A stretch of 64,000 nucleotides of DNA. Source: Symbiodinium sp. CCMP2592. Lineage: Eukaryota > Sar > Dinophyceae > Suessiales > Symbiodiniaceae. The translations under genes were made by a program, and so were the position numbers. Location: contig CAJNDT010006141.1 in NCBI GenBank assembly GCA_905221615.1, positions 248,001 to 312,000 on the forward strand, in the 5' to 3' direction. How positions within the stretch are numbered: the first letter of the stretch is position 1; every line of letters begins with the position of its first letter. The notes beneath the pieces are model-generated. The model searched no databases. It saw nothing but the letters and a program-made list of their open reading frames with translations, and was not told the origin of the DNA. Below, piece by piece: positions 1-11,212 of this stretch.

Positions 1-769
1 AAAGCCCATGTGACACGACACGTACTTGCAAGGAGCAGCATGTGTAGAAGAACGATACATATATATATATATATACACATATATATAATACATATCGAGC
101 AATGGGATTCAAGGCAAAGATTGAAAGGCTTCGCAGGGGCTTTGGAAGCGTGGCATTAAGGGTGCTAGGGCTGAGGTTTGGGGGGTTTCGAGCTGTGGCT
201 TGTGTAGAATTCTGGGTCGAGGGGGATTATTCGGGTTTAGGATTGCTACACGTAAGTCGAGCTTGGGATCAGCTAGTGTATATCTTACCCTCGGACTTCT
301 GAGTAGTGCAACGGGTTGAGACGACGCCTCCTCTTCCAGCATGCCAGACTTCGCGTAGTCCCAAACCCTGAGGGGCGTGCAACGGTATGCTCAGCGTGAA
401 GAGGACCCATTAGGTAGATCACATCTCCTGACAAATCCAAGGGTAAAAGGACCCTTAATATAGCCCTTATATACCCACTATATAGCCCACTATAGGTAGG
501 GGTCCCCACTAAGGGTCCCTCCTTTTCCCTTTTGAGACCAAGATCTTGGGAACTGGGGCTCGAAAGGAAGTGTAGAGCCCAATACCGGGTTGGCTTAAAT
601 TGGGACCCCTGTTCTGGCTTGGAGTCTTGGAGTTTCATGTCCTGCTTCGTAGAGAGCCAGAAGCAGTAGGAAAGAATGCCAAAAGAACTCAAGTACGATT
701 AGCTCACCCTGCTGGGATCCTGAGTGCACACTTGTTGGGGTGCCGGGAAAGTTTGCTGAGGCATCTGGT

Positions 770-3700
770 CAGCTGGTGGGGAGAGTCTTGCGCAGGATGC
801 ACTGCACTGCTGCCACAAAGAAAGACTAAGACTTTCCAGAGGAACCAAAATTGGCATCTTGGCTGCTGTCGGGTTCAGCGCTTAGGCCAGAGTGGAATCT
901 GAGAGCACATGTGTCGGATTGAGGGCTTGGCCGCCACTGCAGCCGTCTAGTTCGCTTTTACTTGAACACTCGGGGGTTGCTAATATTAATTAATAAGGTA
1001 GTCCAAAGCCCTTTAAGCCAAAACGCATAATTCCGAAAGCCCGAATCCTCAACCTTGAGGTGTTAAACTTCGCACCACACGTAGGAAAACCTCAAGTCTG
1101 TGCATCAAAGGCCGAAATTTAGAAACACGATGTCTGGGCAAATGTCTTCTCCATTATCTCGCTGAAGAGAGCTGCCAGGACCTCAATGGCGAGGCTTCAG
1201 GTGTTTTGAGATCTTAAATGCAGGCCTGAAGATAAAGGAAACTCAGGATGGACAGGAGACTGCGTTCAAGCTATCGGAACTATGTTAGACTTTAGGTCCT
1301 AATATATCTATGTTTTGAATATGATTCAACTACTACTGAGTCAGGGCCGTACCCAAGTTAGACTTGAGGTTTCGGGGCTTCGGATGTTGGGTGTCTCGTT
1401 GTGGGGCATTCGCGTCAAGGCCTTTAAGGGTTTCTCAAGGGTTCTTTACGAGTTCATTAAGTGTGGCACCGTGAACCACGGGAACTCCAGCAAACTGTTG
1501 GGTACGGATAATGATGGCACTTGTCCACCAGCCATCTGAAAGAGAAAGAAAGGTACTTATAGGGCTAAAGACTTTACAGTAGAAGCCAGAAAGTTGGAAT
1601 ATCATTATCGTAACCCTTTTAAGGTAAATTATAGGGGATCCTACCATTAATCCATATTCCAACTTTCTGGAGTTCCCTTTAGGGCTAAAGATTTTAGAGC
1701 ATCAAGGTCTAGATACCACCACAATGTGCCCGGACCAGGACCGACCTCTGGCAAGCGGACTTTGCCACAAACTTCAGGAATTCCCAGAAAGTCTCTATGT
1801 AGGTTACCTCGTGTCAACTGGATATATGGGAGTTTCCGAAAATAGGGGACCCTAATATAGTACCCTATATGGTAGGATCCTCATTTTCGGAAACTCCCAT
1901 GTGTGAAGCGAATCCTTTCCTGGCCGGAAAGCGGCCCATCTGTCAGTTCAAGTTGAGAGAGTTTCGTGGGTCTGCAGTTGGGGACTTCGTGATTTTGGCA
2001 TGTGATGCAGCCTGCTTCTTTACAAGTATCAGGTTGATGAAATCCTCATGTGAACCTGCTGTATGTGAGTTTGGGATGTAGGGCCGGTCTTTCGATGGCA
2101 ATATAGGGGCATTTCATTATCATTACCAATATGTTGGGGGTTCCTGTTTATACTTATAGAATAATGGGCCCCAAAACCCTATTCTAATTATTAAGGCCCC
2201 TATAATAGGGGTTGCAGAACTTTGAGGCTCGCGGCATAGTGTCTAAACTGAAGAACCTACTTGGAGGTTTCCGAAAGTAGGGGACCCTGATACAGCATCC
2301 TAAATACTAGGACTAGGATCCGTATTATAAGGACCCCAAATAAGAAGGTTCCCCGAATTTCGGAAACTCCCGCAAGTTGTAGGACTTTGCAAAGCCATCG
2401 CCAGCGCCCGTAATCCCGATAGCTCCGAAGCCGGAAGACAAGAAGCCAAAAGCTCTTAAACAGAAAGCCCAAAGCTCTTAAACTGCAAGTTCTCCAGCTT
2501 GTTGCCCTAATTACCTAGATCCTCAAAAGTAGGTAAAATAATGGCCCAAATTCTACAGAGTTTTGGGGGTCCAGGTACACCCTAAACCCTAATCTCTAAA
2601 CCCTCATCCCCAGACTCTAAACCCTAATCTCTAACCTTCATTCCCAAACCGTAAGTAAAGTCAACCACCCCAGACCCTAAAACCTAAACCCTTCTTCATT
2701 CCCAAACCCTAAACCACCCTAACCCCTAAACCTAAACCCTAAACCCTAAAAACTGCCATCATCCAAGCTGGCCGCTTTTTCCGAAGCGTCTTTTTCGGCC
2801 ACAGCATGCAGAAGGGCCTGAGCCACAGACGGTACAGTATCGTATCGGGTTTAGGCTTTAAGGTTTGGGGTTTAGGGTTTGAAGTTTGGGGTTTAGGGCG
2901 TGGCGAAGTGATTTTTTTCTCGCGGAGAGGTTTTGGAGGGCATGAAGTGACAATGTTGGTGTCAGGCCGTCTCTTAGTATCAGGTCGTCGCAAGGTTGCG
3001 TGGCATAGGTTTTGGTGAGAGTGGACGGTCCTTGCGATTTCGTGATGGTGCTTCCGATCTCTTAAGAAGGACTTTTAGACGGGTTTCCAACAAGGCTTGC
3101 TCAAGGGTTTGTAGCAGGGCTTTATAGAAGAGATTTGAAGAGGGGTTTATAGAACGGGTTGGCAAGGGTTTACAGAACGGTTTACAGGAGTTCTGGAATG
3201 ATGCACGGCTGGTAGATGAATGCATGGATCGATGAATCCCTGCAAGGGAGGGATGGATGGATGGATGGATGGATGGTGGAAGATTGAACGCATACAAATA
3301 AGGAAAGATGGATGACTGGCTGGATGGATAGACTGATTGATGAATGAATGGCTGGCTGGCCGGATGGCTGGCCGCATGGGTGAATGAATGGACAATATAG
3401 GGACCCTACTGATTAGAATAGGGTTATGGAGGTCCACTACACTATAGCTATATTAAGGATACCCGAAAATAGTATAGGCAATTATTTAGGCCGCTATTTT
3501 GAATGGATGGATGAGATCACATTCGGTGTTGTCTCCCTGCTCCGAAGGCTTTCGGGGCACTCGCTCTCTTGCAACATTACATGTCGCACTTTCGGAGAGT
3601 CGGGTTCCCAGGCCGTTTAGGGTTCGGAGTCGATTTCTGCCAGCTCCCTGGGCAAAAGCTTCACAACATCCAGCAACCCTGCAACGAGCTTACCAAATAA

Positions 3701-5278
3701 AGCTTGATCCGCACCCTACTTGAAATCCTCTCTGGTAGCCGAGCACATCAAGGCCTTTGCGGGTTTAGGGTGCAGGGTTTTAACAAACTCTCAGCCTTAC
3801 CTGCCTGCCTGACCCGAATGAATGTGCCTCTACATCCAACTCCCACAACCAATGCCTTGGCTTTCAAACTCCTAACTCCTAACCCTAAGCAAACCCAAAC
3901 CCGAGATCTTGAGAATCCGAACATGTGCGGAGCGCAAATACGCCATACAGACACACCCGACTGCTGGAAGGCCTTCGCAAAAAGCGCTGACGAAAAGCCA
4001 CACCGAAAGTCGAGAGCCCTGAATCAGCCTGAATCCTACTTGGAGGTTCAGCGGTAGTAAAAAACTGGTCATGAGTAGGGTAACTATACTTACAAGCCAT
4101 GTTAGCGGACTTATAACCCTACGTATAACTACCCATGAACCTCTAAGTGCCCTGCCCTAAGCTCGAAACCCATAGTTGGACCGTAACCCCTCGTTCACTT
4201 CGCTCTTGGGCTCCGGCTGAGTCCAACATGCCGCGTAAGATCTCAGACTTGGCTTCTACGACTGCCTTCGGCTGTGTACATGGGTGGTTGTCAAAATTAT
4301 GGTCCCTTCTTGGGTACCCTAAATATTAGGTGCCGTACTATAGTAAGGACCCAAAACGGAACCCTAATTTTGACAACCACCCACATGTATGATATTTATT
4401 CGCAGCATGTCTATCGTAGTTTCGATCTGACGAGTACGACGGGTATCCCACTGTCTGAACCCGGGTAGTCTTCTTGCTGGTGCTCGTGCTGACGACGGGC
4501 GAGTCGGCTTAACATGACTGCGCTCACCGCGTCGTCATCGGTATGTTCGTCATGTTACATGTATATGTACGTGAATAACGTGTATAGTGCATGTAGTATA
4601 GTAAACCCCAAAAAGTTCGAAACCGGATTAAGGACAATTAGTGCTGGGATTCCCTATACATTACTCTTAAAATTTGAGGCCATCGGGTTTTCAACTTTTG
4701 GGCTTCTACTGTATGCATCATGCTTAGCTTTACTGCTGCCGTTTAAAGTCGAAAGACCTCCTTCGAGAAGTCAGGTGCTGCCGTTACAGCCAACACTGGT
4801 CGTAAGATCACCATGACAATCTTGGGGCCTTAATGATTGGAATCGGGTTCCTTTCATGGGTTCCTCAAAGGGTTCTTTCGGGGCTATTCTAAGGATGCAA
4901 GAATCAGAAAGGACCAGAAACGGTACAAGAAAAGACATGACCAAACGCCAAGACGCATGCTGAAGGTCCAGAAACCTATCCCAAAACCCTATTCTAATTA
5001 TTAAGGCTCCCATACTATAAGGGTACTATATGATAGTACCCTTGATTTATAGATGGTAAGCTGAGAACCCTGAAGCTTCGAAATCGAGACTGGGCTGAGG
5101 GCACACAAAAAGCTTGGTTGACCCAGAATAGAATACAATATAGTATAATATAAGGTAAGACAAAAAGGATCATCATATAGATATAGGATACAATACAAAA
5201 CAATCCTAAAATATCATACATATACTATATACATATACTTTATACATATATATATATATATATACACATAGATCTATA

Positions 5279-5340
<62 letters not shown>

Positions 5341-5449
5341 TATATGTACATGCATCAGCAGCCTCTATTGAACTCTCGGCTTTATGGGACACACGACTGG
5401 CTGCCTTGGCAGAGACCAGAGTTTCCTCGTGGTTGTTCAGCCTCTGCCT
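770..5449 (-). CDS. Dispersed short helix-rich minus-strand exons, gene not identified
   Basis: In DNA otherwise made of foldbacks and telomere-like motifs, six short minus-strand stretches read as amphipathic helical protein with AG acceptors at their 5' sides. They are about 5352-5449 ([20 protein letters not shown]), about 4190-4265 ([18 protein letters not shown]), about 3626-3688 ([20 protein letters not shown]), about 2753-2817 ([20 protein letters not shown]), about 1131-1194 ([20 protein letters not shown]) and about 770-822 ([15 protein letters not shown]). Another possible piece is 2368-2460 ([18 protein letters not shown]). By analogy with the PP2A subunit gene in this window they could be micro-exons of one HEAT/ARM-like gene. 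Order and phase between them are not demonstrated. Confidence 0.4.
1576..1672. mobile_element. Foldback element, family H (AGAAAGTTGGAATATCATTA)
   Basis: AGAAGCCAGAAAGTTGGAAT pairs with ATTCCAACTTTCTGGAG around CCCTTTTAAGGTAAATTATA. Related copies: 9288-9366, 17175-17266 and 45771-45880. Confidence 0.78.
1825..1902. mobile_element. Foldback element, family A (TTTCCGAAAATAGGGGACCC)
   Basis: TATGGGAGTTTCCGAAAATA at the left is matched by ATTTTCGGAAACTCCCATG at the right. The inner part is GGGGACCCTAATATAGTACC. It is about 78 bases with no open frame, the size and form of a MITE. Other copies of the family: 2262-2372, 9054-9161, 9673-9783, 15772-15896, 55079-55172 and a half copy at 5457-5502. 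Confidence 0.85.
2100..2213. mobile_element. Foldback element, family C (AATAGGGTTTTGGGGCCCAT)
   Basis: TATAGGGGCATTTCATTATC is matched by the reversed end ATTCTAATTATTAAGGCCCC. The hallmark interior is ATAATGGGCCCCAAAACCCT. Other copies: 3396-3492, 7816-7932, 16448-16553, 50028-50104, 53308-53420, 58218-58326, and a broken pair at 4817-5012. Confidence 0.78.
2262..2372. mobile_element. Foldback element, family A
   Basis: GGAGGTTTCCGAAAGTAGGG pairs with ATTTCGGAAACTCCCGC. The interior has the family hallmark GGATCCGTATTATAAGGACC. Confidence 0.8.
2575..2752. repeat. Degenerate CCCTAAACCC tract
   Basis: CCCTAAACCCTAATCTCTAA and variants, partly regular, end at the micro-exon 2753-2817. A mirrored TTTAGGG-like tract (2845-2900) lies on the other side, so the exon is flanked by inverted telomere-like DNA. 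Confidence 0.85.
3181..3400. repeat. Degenerate GGATGGAT/GGCTGGCT repeat
   Basis: GATGGATG and TGGCTGGC steps repeat from about 3245 to 3395, after a GGGTTTNNAGAACGGGTT-type repeat at 3060-3190. Open frames here have Ser-Ile-His-Pro periodicity and are not genes. Confidence 0.8.
4040..4142. mobile_element. Foldback element, family D (GGTTCATGGGTAGTTATAAG)
   Basis: GGAGGTTCAGCGGTAGTAAA pairs with TATAACTACCCATGAACCTC around GCCATGTTAGCGGACTTATA. Other copies: 10903-10998, 57790-57868 (short) and 60341-60452. Confidence 0.78.
4280..4388. mobile_element. Foldback element, family B (GGTTGTCAAAATTAGGGTCC)
   Basis: TGGGTGGTTGTCAAAATTAT pairs with ATTTTGACAACCACCCACAT around GGTGCCGTACTATAGTAAGG. 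It is about 108 bases without an open frame and sits 15 bases outside the micro-exon ending at 4265. Other copies: 7614-7724, 58404-58526, 59296-59402 and a decayed one at 59478-59573. Confidence 0.87.
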
Positions 5450-5683
5450 CAGTCTGGGAGTTTCCAAAAACAGGGGACCCTAACATGGTACCCTAAATAG
5501 TAGGCCTCTGCCTCAGTCAGCCGGTGAAAACCCCGACACCTTCTGGCGAAAGGCCGTGGATCTTGAACCATATTTTCAAGCTTCGAAGGCCTTGCCTAAA
5601 ACCCTAAATCCTATAGCACTTTGGCTTCGGTTTGGGAGCGATCTTGCCCTGCGGCATCTCCTGTCTCACACTACGATGCCCTT

Positions 5684-5780
5684 ACCCATAGGCCCCAAAG
5701 TAGTTCTTTTTTGGGGGTTCATTTTTCGAATCCTACATGGTATTCTCAACAAGCAACTACTTTGGGGCCTATGGGTAGCC
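5684..5780. repeat. Foldback, CCCATAGGCCCCAAAGTAGT ends
   Basis: CCCATAGGCCCCAAAGTAGT at the left pairs with ACTACTTTGGGGCCTATGGG at the right, perfectly. The interior AATCCTACATGGTATTCTC shows no other copy in the window. Confidence 0.85.
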
Positions 5781-6322
5781 TGTAAACCCGGAATCTCACG
5801 ACCCTGAGCCTGAATCTAAGCCTGTGCGAGGTCAAACTGTCAAGGCCCTAGTAAGACTTCGAGCCTTCCAGCTGATAATTGTTCCTTGGCTGGCCCCTTA
5901 ATGCTGCTGAAACATATTCCGACACGCTGAGCTGAAACTCACTAACGAAGTACAGATATGCTACGTACTAGTTTGGGGTTCAGGATTCCATGATTTGGGG
6001 TTGGGGATGGGTGGCTGTCGGATTTAAGATCCAAGGACCCTAAACGGAGTCGTATTTAACGATATTAACTCAAAACTCACCGAAAAGCGATACACGTACG
6101 CTGCTATGCATGGCTTTTGGACCCGAAAGTTTTAAGCCATGTATCTTCAGATCTCATGTTGTTCTGGACAGCTCTTTTCCCATCTAGGGGGCTACTATAG
6201 CTCGGTCTAGGGTTCAACAGACATCCTGCAAAACAGGCTGCAGGTTAAGGTAAGGCTTGTAGGGGCTTTTAGGGGATGATTCAGGTTAGAGTTTCGTCTA
6301 CGCGCCAACCATCGAGGAGTGT

Positions 6323-7399
6323 TCAGGGCTGAGGGAGCGCAGGACGGTAAAGGGTGTGGAACTGCAAAGGGCACAGCAAAGTCCTTGTGGCACCGGCGTG
6401 TTGCAGCAAGCGCGCAGCTTCGATGTGACCTCCAGGACAAGCGACCACCGCAGTCAAGCCGTTGTTGTCGGCAAATCCTTGTCGACCGCGGCTTCTAACT
6501 CTAGCAAGCGCGCAACTTCAACATGGCCTCCTTGACAAGCGACCATCAGGGCAGTAAAGCCACTATTGTTGGCAATGTGCTTGTCGGCTCCGGCTTTCAG
6601 CAACAAGCGGATAACTTCAACATGGCCTTCTTCACAAGCGAGCATCAGGGCAGTGAAGCATTCGTTGTCGGCAATGTCCGGGTTGGCTCCGGCTTCTAGC
6701 AGCAAGCGCGCAACTTCAACGTGGCCTGCTTCACAAGCGACCATCAAGACAGTAATGCCCCGGTTATCGACAATGTCCTTGTTCGCACCGGCTTGTAGCA
6801 ACAAACGTGCAACTTCAATGTGGCCTGCTTCACAGGCGAACATCAGTGCAGTGACGCCGTTGTTGTCGGCAATGTCCTTGCTCGCACCAGCTTCTAGCAG
6901 CAGACTCACCACTTCAAAGTGGCCTTCCAAAGATGCTGTCATCAACGGACTGTTGCCGTCTGCATTGGTTGAGTCGGGGTCCAGCGGCTTCTGCAGCACA
7001 GCCTCCACCTGGCGGCATTCAAGCTGGAAGTTCGAACATGTCTACCCAAACTTCGTAGAGAGAAGGGCTACTTCCGGGTTCGAAGGTGCATTATGATATA
7101 GGAACACGAGCCTCGTTCTCGATCCCGTTCCTGGCGGCAGTCACCAGCTCATCTGCTGAGGCGACAGATGCAGGATGATACGAGACTAGGAGCAGCTCCA
7201 GGTCCCGAAGCGAGTCCAGCTGGGCAACATCTTCTAAGAGACGGCCTTCATGAAACAGTCTTTGCCTGAACCGCGTAGGCAAGCCATGCAGCCGATGAAG
7301 CCACTGCTTTACTGACTTCACATCGCTCAACTCCTCCGAAGGTATGCTCGCCACCAACTCCCCCGAGAGCATCCTGACGTGCAGCATCGCCGTCGACAT
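6323..7399 (-). CDS. Ubiquitin-like plus ankyrin-repeat protein, last repeat frameshifted
   Basis: Exon 1 (7112-7399) encodes a ubiquitin-like N-terminus: MLHVRMLSGELVASIP and LPTRFRQRLFHEGRLL, matching the usual start of symbiodiniacean ankyrin proteins. A 103-base GC-AG intron (7009-7111) joins it in phase to exon 2, giving ENE then VEAVLQKPLDPDS. Exon 2 carries about five ankyrin repeats of 33 residues (DNNGVTALMFACEAGHIEVA and close copies). One base is missing from an A run (plus strand, 6473-6475), giving a stop at 6454; in the shifted frame the ankyrin sequence continues (NNGLTAVV, HIEAARLL) to 6323. The lesion removes only the last repeat, so the product may still fold. A sequencing error in the homopolymer is possible. 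Partners are unknown; ankyrin repeats bind proteins. Confidence 0.88.
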
Positions 7400-7613
7400 C
7401 TGGCACAGCCGATGGCTATCGGGCAGAGACCTAAATCACCAAATCTTAAAAGCCAAGGGGCCGGGGGGCCCTAAACCCCACATCCCGAAAACCCAAATGC
7501 CCTCAAGGACCTTGAATTCTCCACACCTTGCTGAAACATGATGCACAGGTCAAACTTACATGCACGGAGGATGATACTGGCCTGTCAAAGCTTCGGAACC
7601 CGAGAGGATCCTA

Positions 7614-7724
7614 TATGGGTCGTTGTCAAAATTAGGGTCCCTTTTTGGGTACCTTAAACAATAGGTGCCGTATTATAATAGGGACCCAAAAAGGGGCCAC
7701 AATTTTGACAACCACCCATATGCC
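7614..7724. mobile_element. Foldback element, family B
   Basis: TATGGGTCGTTGTCAAAATT pairs with AATTTTGACAACCACCCATA. It lies upstream of the ubiquitin-like/ankyrin gene. Confidence 0.87.
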
Positions 7725-7815
7725 TCTATGGGGTGATACTTACACAAAACTATGACAGCAAGTCCGAGGACGGAACCGCTTTGCAGAATGTATACACTTA
7801 AGACCAAGACTGCAT

Positions 7816-7932
7816 GGTCTAGGGGCCTTTATCATTAGATTAGAATAGGGTTTTGGGGGGGGCCGTTATACTATATCTATAATAACGCACCCCCCCAAAA
7901 TAGCATAGGTAATGGTTAAGGCCCTTATATTC
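7816..7932. mobile_element. Foldback element, family C
   Basis: GGGGCCTTTATCATTAGATT pairs with GGTAATGGTTAAGGCCCTTA around CCGTTATACTATATCTATAA. Confidence 0.8.
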
Positions 7933-9050
7933 TACACTTAAGACCAAGAATGCATGCGCTCCTTGAGCCCAGCTTCTGGCAGGCAAAAAAAAGCAAGGTT
8001 GCAACTAGGATTGGGATACCGCCATGAGAGTTTGGGGGTTTAGGATTTAGGAATACTAATACGAACCCTAAACCCTTAACCCAAGTAACCCCTATACCTA
8101 CTACCCTGGCCATGCAAGTAGGCCCGAAGCAACCCAATCCCTCCTCATCCCTGAACCCCCAAACTTCTTATGGGGTTGGGAGAGTTTGAGTTCAGACCTC
8201 GATGAATGAATCAAAGGGGAAAAGGAGGGACCCTGAATAAGGACCCCTACCATATAATGGGCTGTATAATGGGTATATAACAGCTATGTTAAGGGTATAT
8301 ACCTAGGGGTCCTTATTAAGGGTCCCTCCTTTTACCCTTGGGATGAAGATGGCACCGACCTCTGATGACCGATTCCCCTGTCCATTTAGCGGTCAAGGAT
8401 ACAAAAGTGCACTTACTGGGTCCTCGGTAACTCTAAACCCTACATGGGTTTAGGGCTTAGGAGTTTAGGGTTTCGGGTTTCAGGGTTTAGGGGTGAGGGC
8501 TTGGGGAGCCCAAGACAGAAGCTAAACACCAAAATCACAATGCTTATGTCTTTCTTGGGCCCAGCTACAGTGCTCTAGGGGCTCCAGGGTATCTAGGTAC
8601 CTATGCAGCATTTTGGATTACTGTAAGTACCTGGTCGAGGGTAGAGGATGAGCGGCAGCGGCTTTACCGAGTAACAACATATCAGCGCACCCAAACTCTA
8701 AAACTCAATAAACCCTACACCCATCTAAGGTGTAGACTATCATTTGTTTAATCTTGCTTGCGCAGGGTCCATAAACCCTGAAGCCAAGAAAGCAGCCAAA
8801 ACCCTAGGCAGAGGGTGACCATGGAGCCCGCAAGCCTCAACACGGCGCCTCAACCCAAAGACAATCCCAAACAAAAGAACGGAAAATCACAATTAACTTA
8901 ACATATACATGAACCCTCCGAAACCCTCGCAACACAAAACAAACGCAACCCTAAACCCAAAAACCTTAAACCTCTACATCCTAGCCCCGACAGGCTATGT
9001 AACAAATGACCCTTCCAACCTGAAAGCCTGGCATCCTGAACCCTACAAGC
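7933..9050. other. Spacer of decayed telomere-like repeat, no gene seen
   Basis: CCCTAAACCC and TTTAGGG variants alternate, with one foldback (8214-8342). Short open frames have the composition of repeat. No exon with conserved look was found. Confidence 0.6.
8214..8342. mobile_element. Foldback element, family I (AAAGGAGGGACCCTNAATAA)
   Basis: AAGGGGAAAAGGAGGGACCC pairs with GGGTCCCTCCTTTTACCCTT around GGTATATAACAGCTATGTTA. A relative lies at about 430-536 (ends AAGGGTAAAAGGACCCTTAA and GGTCCCTCCTTTTCCCTT). Confidence 0.82.
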
Positions 9051-9053
9051 CAT

Positions 9054-9161
9054 GTGGGATTTGTCCGAAAATAGGGGACCCTAATATAGTACCCTAAATA
9101 GTAGGATCCTTATTATAGGGACCCCAGAATAAGGTACCCCGAATTTTCGGAAACTCCCATG
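9054..9161. mobile_element. Foldback element, family A, near full length
   Basis: CATGTGGGATTTGTCCGAAA pairs with TTTTCGGAAACTCCCATG; the interior carries CTAAATAGTAGGATCCTTAT and the mirrored GGGACCCC. Confidence 0.85.
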
Positions 9162-9374
9162 TAAAACAGAGTAAGCTAAAACCCGCCTGCCAAACCGCAC
9201 AAACTATGCAGAAACATAAAGAGAACCCTACAACCGTGCATCCTAAACCCTATAAACGGTTTAAACAAACCAACTGGAGCTGAAGGCAAAAGTTGGAACA
9301 TCATTACTTTAGGTAAAGCATAGGGAATCCTAGCACTACTCCCCCTGAACCCGTGTTCCAGCTTTCTGCGTAGA

Positions 9375-9912
9375 GGGAGCTCACGAGGCTCCGGCTTGAG
9401 AACGGATCTCGCCGCCCGAGCTTGAAAGAAAATCTGAAGGCCTGGGCTCAGGGTTTAGGATTAAGGGCTTAGGGTCTTAGGGTTAAGGGTTCAGGGTTTA
9501 GGGTGTAGGGTTGTAAGGGCTCAGGGCTAATGGTTTAGGGTCGAGGGTTCAGGGTGTAGGGTTAAGGGTTGAGGGGTTTAGGGTTTTTAGGGGTTTCGTG
9601 CTTTTGGGCTTAGAAAGTACATCTCAAGGCCTGGGCACTCCGGGAGAGGGCTTCTGGTGCTCTTTGATGGCTCTATATGGGAGTTTCCGAAAATGGAGAC
9701 CCTAATATAGCAGCCTAAATAGTAGGATCCTTATTATAAGGACCCCCAAATTAAGGTACCCCTAATGTTCGGAAACCCCCATATTGGGCCTCAACCCTGA
9801 TCCCCACCAGACCGAAAAGGTCGCTGAATGGATCCACATCAAGCAGTCCGAGGTCTGTGCCAGATGCTACAAGCCATGCCACTGCAACGACCACCTCAGC
9901 GGCTCCAGCTGA
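9375..9912 (+). CDS. Two plus-strand exons ending in a Cys/His-rich tail
   Basis: The second exon (9811-9912) follows a CCAG acceptor and encodes TEKVAEWIHIKQSE, then VCARCYKPCHCNDHLSGSS and a TGA. Four cysteines and two histidines in 14 residues suggest a metal site. About 9379-9450 encodes RLRLENGSRRPSLKENLKAW and could be an upstream exon. Between them lie telomere-like repeats (9450-9600) and a foldback element (9673-9783). The link between the two exons is inferred from strand and spacing only. Confidence 0.38.
9673..9783. mobile_element. Foldback element, family A, near full length
   Basis: TATATGGGAGTTTCCGAAAA pairs with TGTTCGGAAACCCCCATAT. It lies 27 bases upstream of the acceptor of the plus-strand exon at 9811. 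Confidence 0.85.
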
Positions 9913-10289
9913 GGCTGTAAGATTTGGGGGTTTCCGGGGTTCAAGGCCTGTCTAAGCTAAGATTAGATAAATGCCTGAAGTAGCCTGAAGTAGAAATTAC
10001 TAGCTAATACTATACGCTAGGGTTCCCTGTCATGAAACTAATCAAGCCCGTATACATCGCCGCAGAGTGCTTTTGTTGGACCTTAGACAAGTAGGATGCG
10101 GTTCTGAGTTTCAGGTCCTGGGTACAGGCTGTCAGGTTTCAGGAATTGTCAATGCTTGGGCGCATGTTATCGCTTTCGGGTTAAGGGTGCCCCGTTCTGC
10201 TTTATGGCAGCCTGCATCTACATAGGAGTGAGGACCTGGAGGACCCTGAAGACCCAATCAACTTGTGCAAACTCGCCGACTGCAGCCCG

Positions 10290-11212
10290 TAAGACTACAA
10301 AGCACGGAACAGATGCAAAAGGAGCCCAGTACCTCTGTCAGAGTTGAAAACTCCGACTTTGCGGCCTTGGATGTAAACATAAGACTCAGCTCAGAATACC
10401 ATGTAAAGCAAACTGCTATCAGAATTAAGTATTCCTCTCAAGTCTTTGCCAGTCTGATTATGGTTATGATTACCAGATTATAAGGTTCTTATTATTTCAA
10501 ACCCCAATCTTAGCGCCGAGAGACCATGGAGAGGGCAACAAGGAGCATCAGGAGGCGCTGCTGGCGCCAATCTCGGTGCGGAGGGTTTGGGGGTTTGGGG
10601 GGTAAATCCAAAGACAATACCATTGACAATACCTTCACCCAAAACACGTGCATGCGCAGCGCGACTTGTTGCGATTTCCCTCCATAGTCCTTAACGAGCT
10701 AGGTTTCGGGGTGTTTCCCTAAACCCTAAACCCTAAACCCTAAACCCTAACCCCTAAACCCTAAACCCTAAGCCTCTAAAGCTAAAAGCAGAGTCATTCC
10801 GCTTCGGAGTGCTCACGGTGTAGAGCCTGAAGATTCAAGGTTTGCTGGCTTTGGAATTTCGGGATGGGGGCTTGTCATGCACGGATCGGATACTTTCAGG
10901 TTCATGGGTACTCCTCAGTAGGATTTATACGTCCCATAATATGGGTGATAACTCTAGTTACCCTACTGATAACCCCACTTTAGCTACCCATGAACCTGCA
11001 GTTTGGCTTCAGGGTTTCCGAGTTAGGGTCACACACACACACATGGATAGAGTTTCTGGATTCACGATCCAGAATCGGAGGCTCATGTCCTAACTCAGGC
11101 TGTGGATGTCAGACTGAAGAAAGCGCGCAATACTCGAGCACTGACTGTGCGCAGGCTGCTGCTCACATGCATCACCGACGGAGGTCGTGTAGCTGGAGCT
11201 GACATCAACTGA
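10290..11212 (+). CDS. Plus-strand exons ending at 11212
   Basis: The last exon runs 11099-11212. It is preceded by CTAAC and a TCAG acceptor and encodes AVDVRLKKARNTRALTVRRL, then LLTCITDGGRVAGADIN and a TGA. It is basic and helical with no stop for 38 codons. An upstream candidate at about 10290-10375 encodes STEQMQKEPSTSVRVENSDF in the same strand. Between them are a CCCTAAA array (10718-10771) and a foldback (10903-10998). No family is recognised. Short length makes each exon individually weak; the branch-point-like CTAAC next to the acceptor strengthens the last one. Confidence 0.4.
10718..10771. repeat. Interstitial CCCTAAA array, opposite strand
   Basis: About seven units of CCCTAAA with one CCCCTAAA step. 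Its orientation is opposite to the array at 46509. Confidence 0.93.

Noticed and set aside
2575..2900. Chromosome end
   Set aside because: Telomere-like tracts are degenerate, occur in both orientations and recur across the whole window, so they are interstitial.
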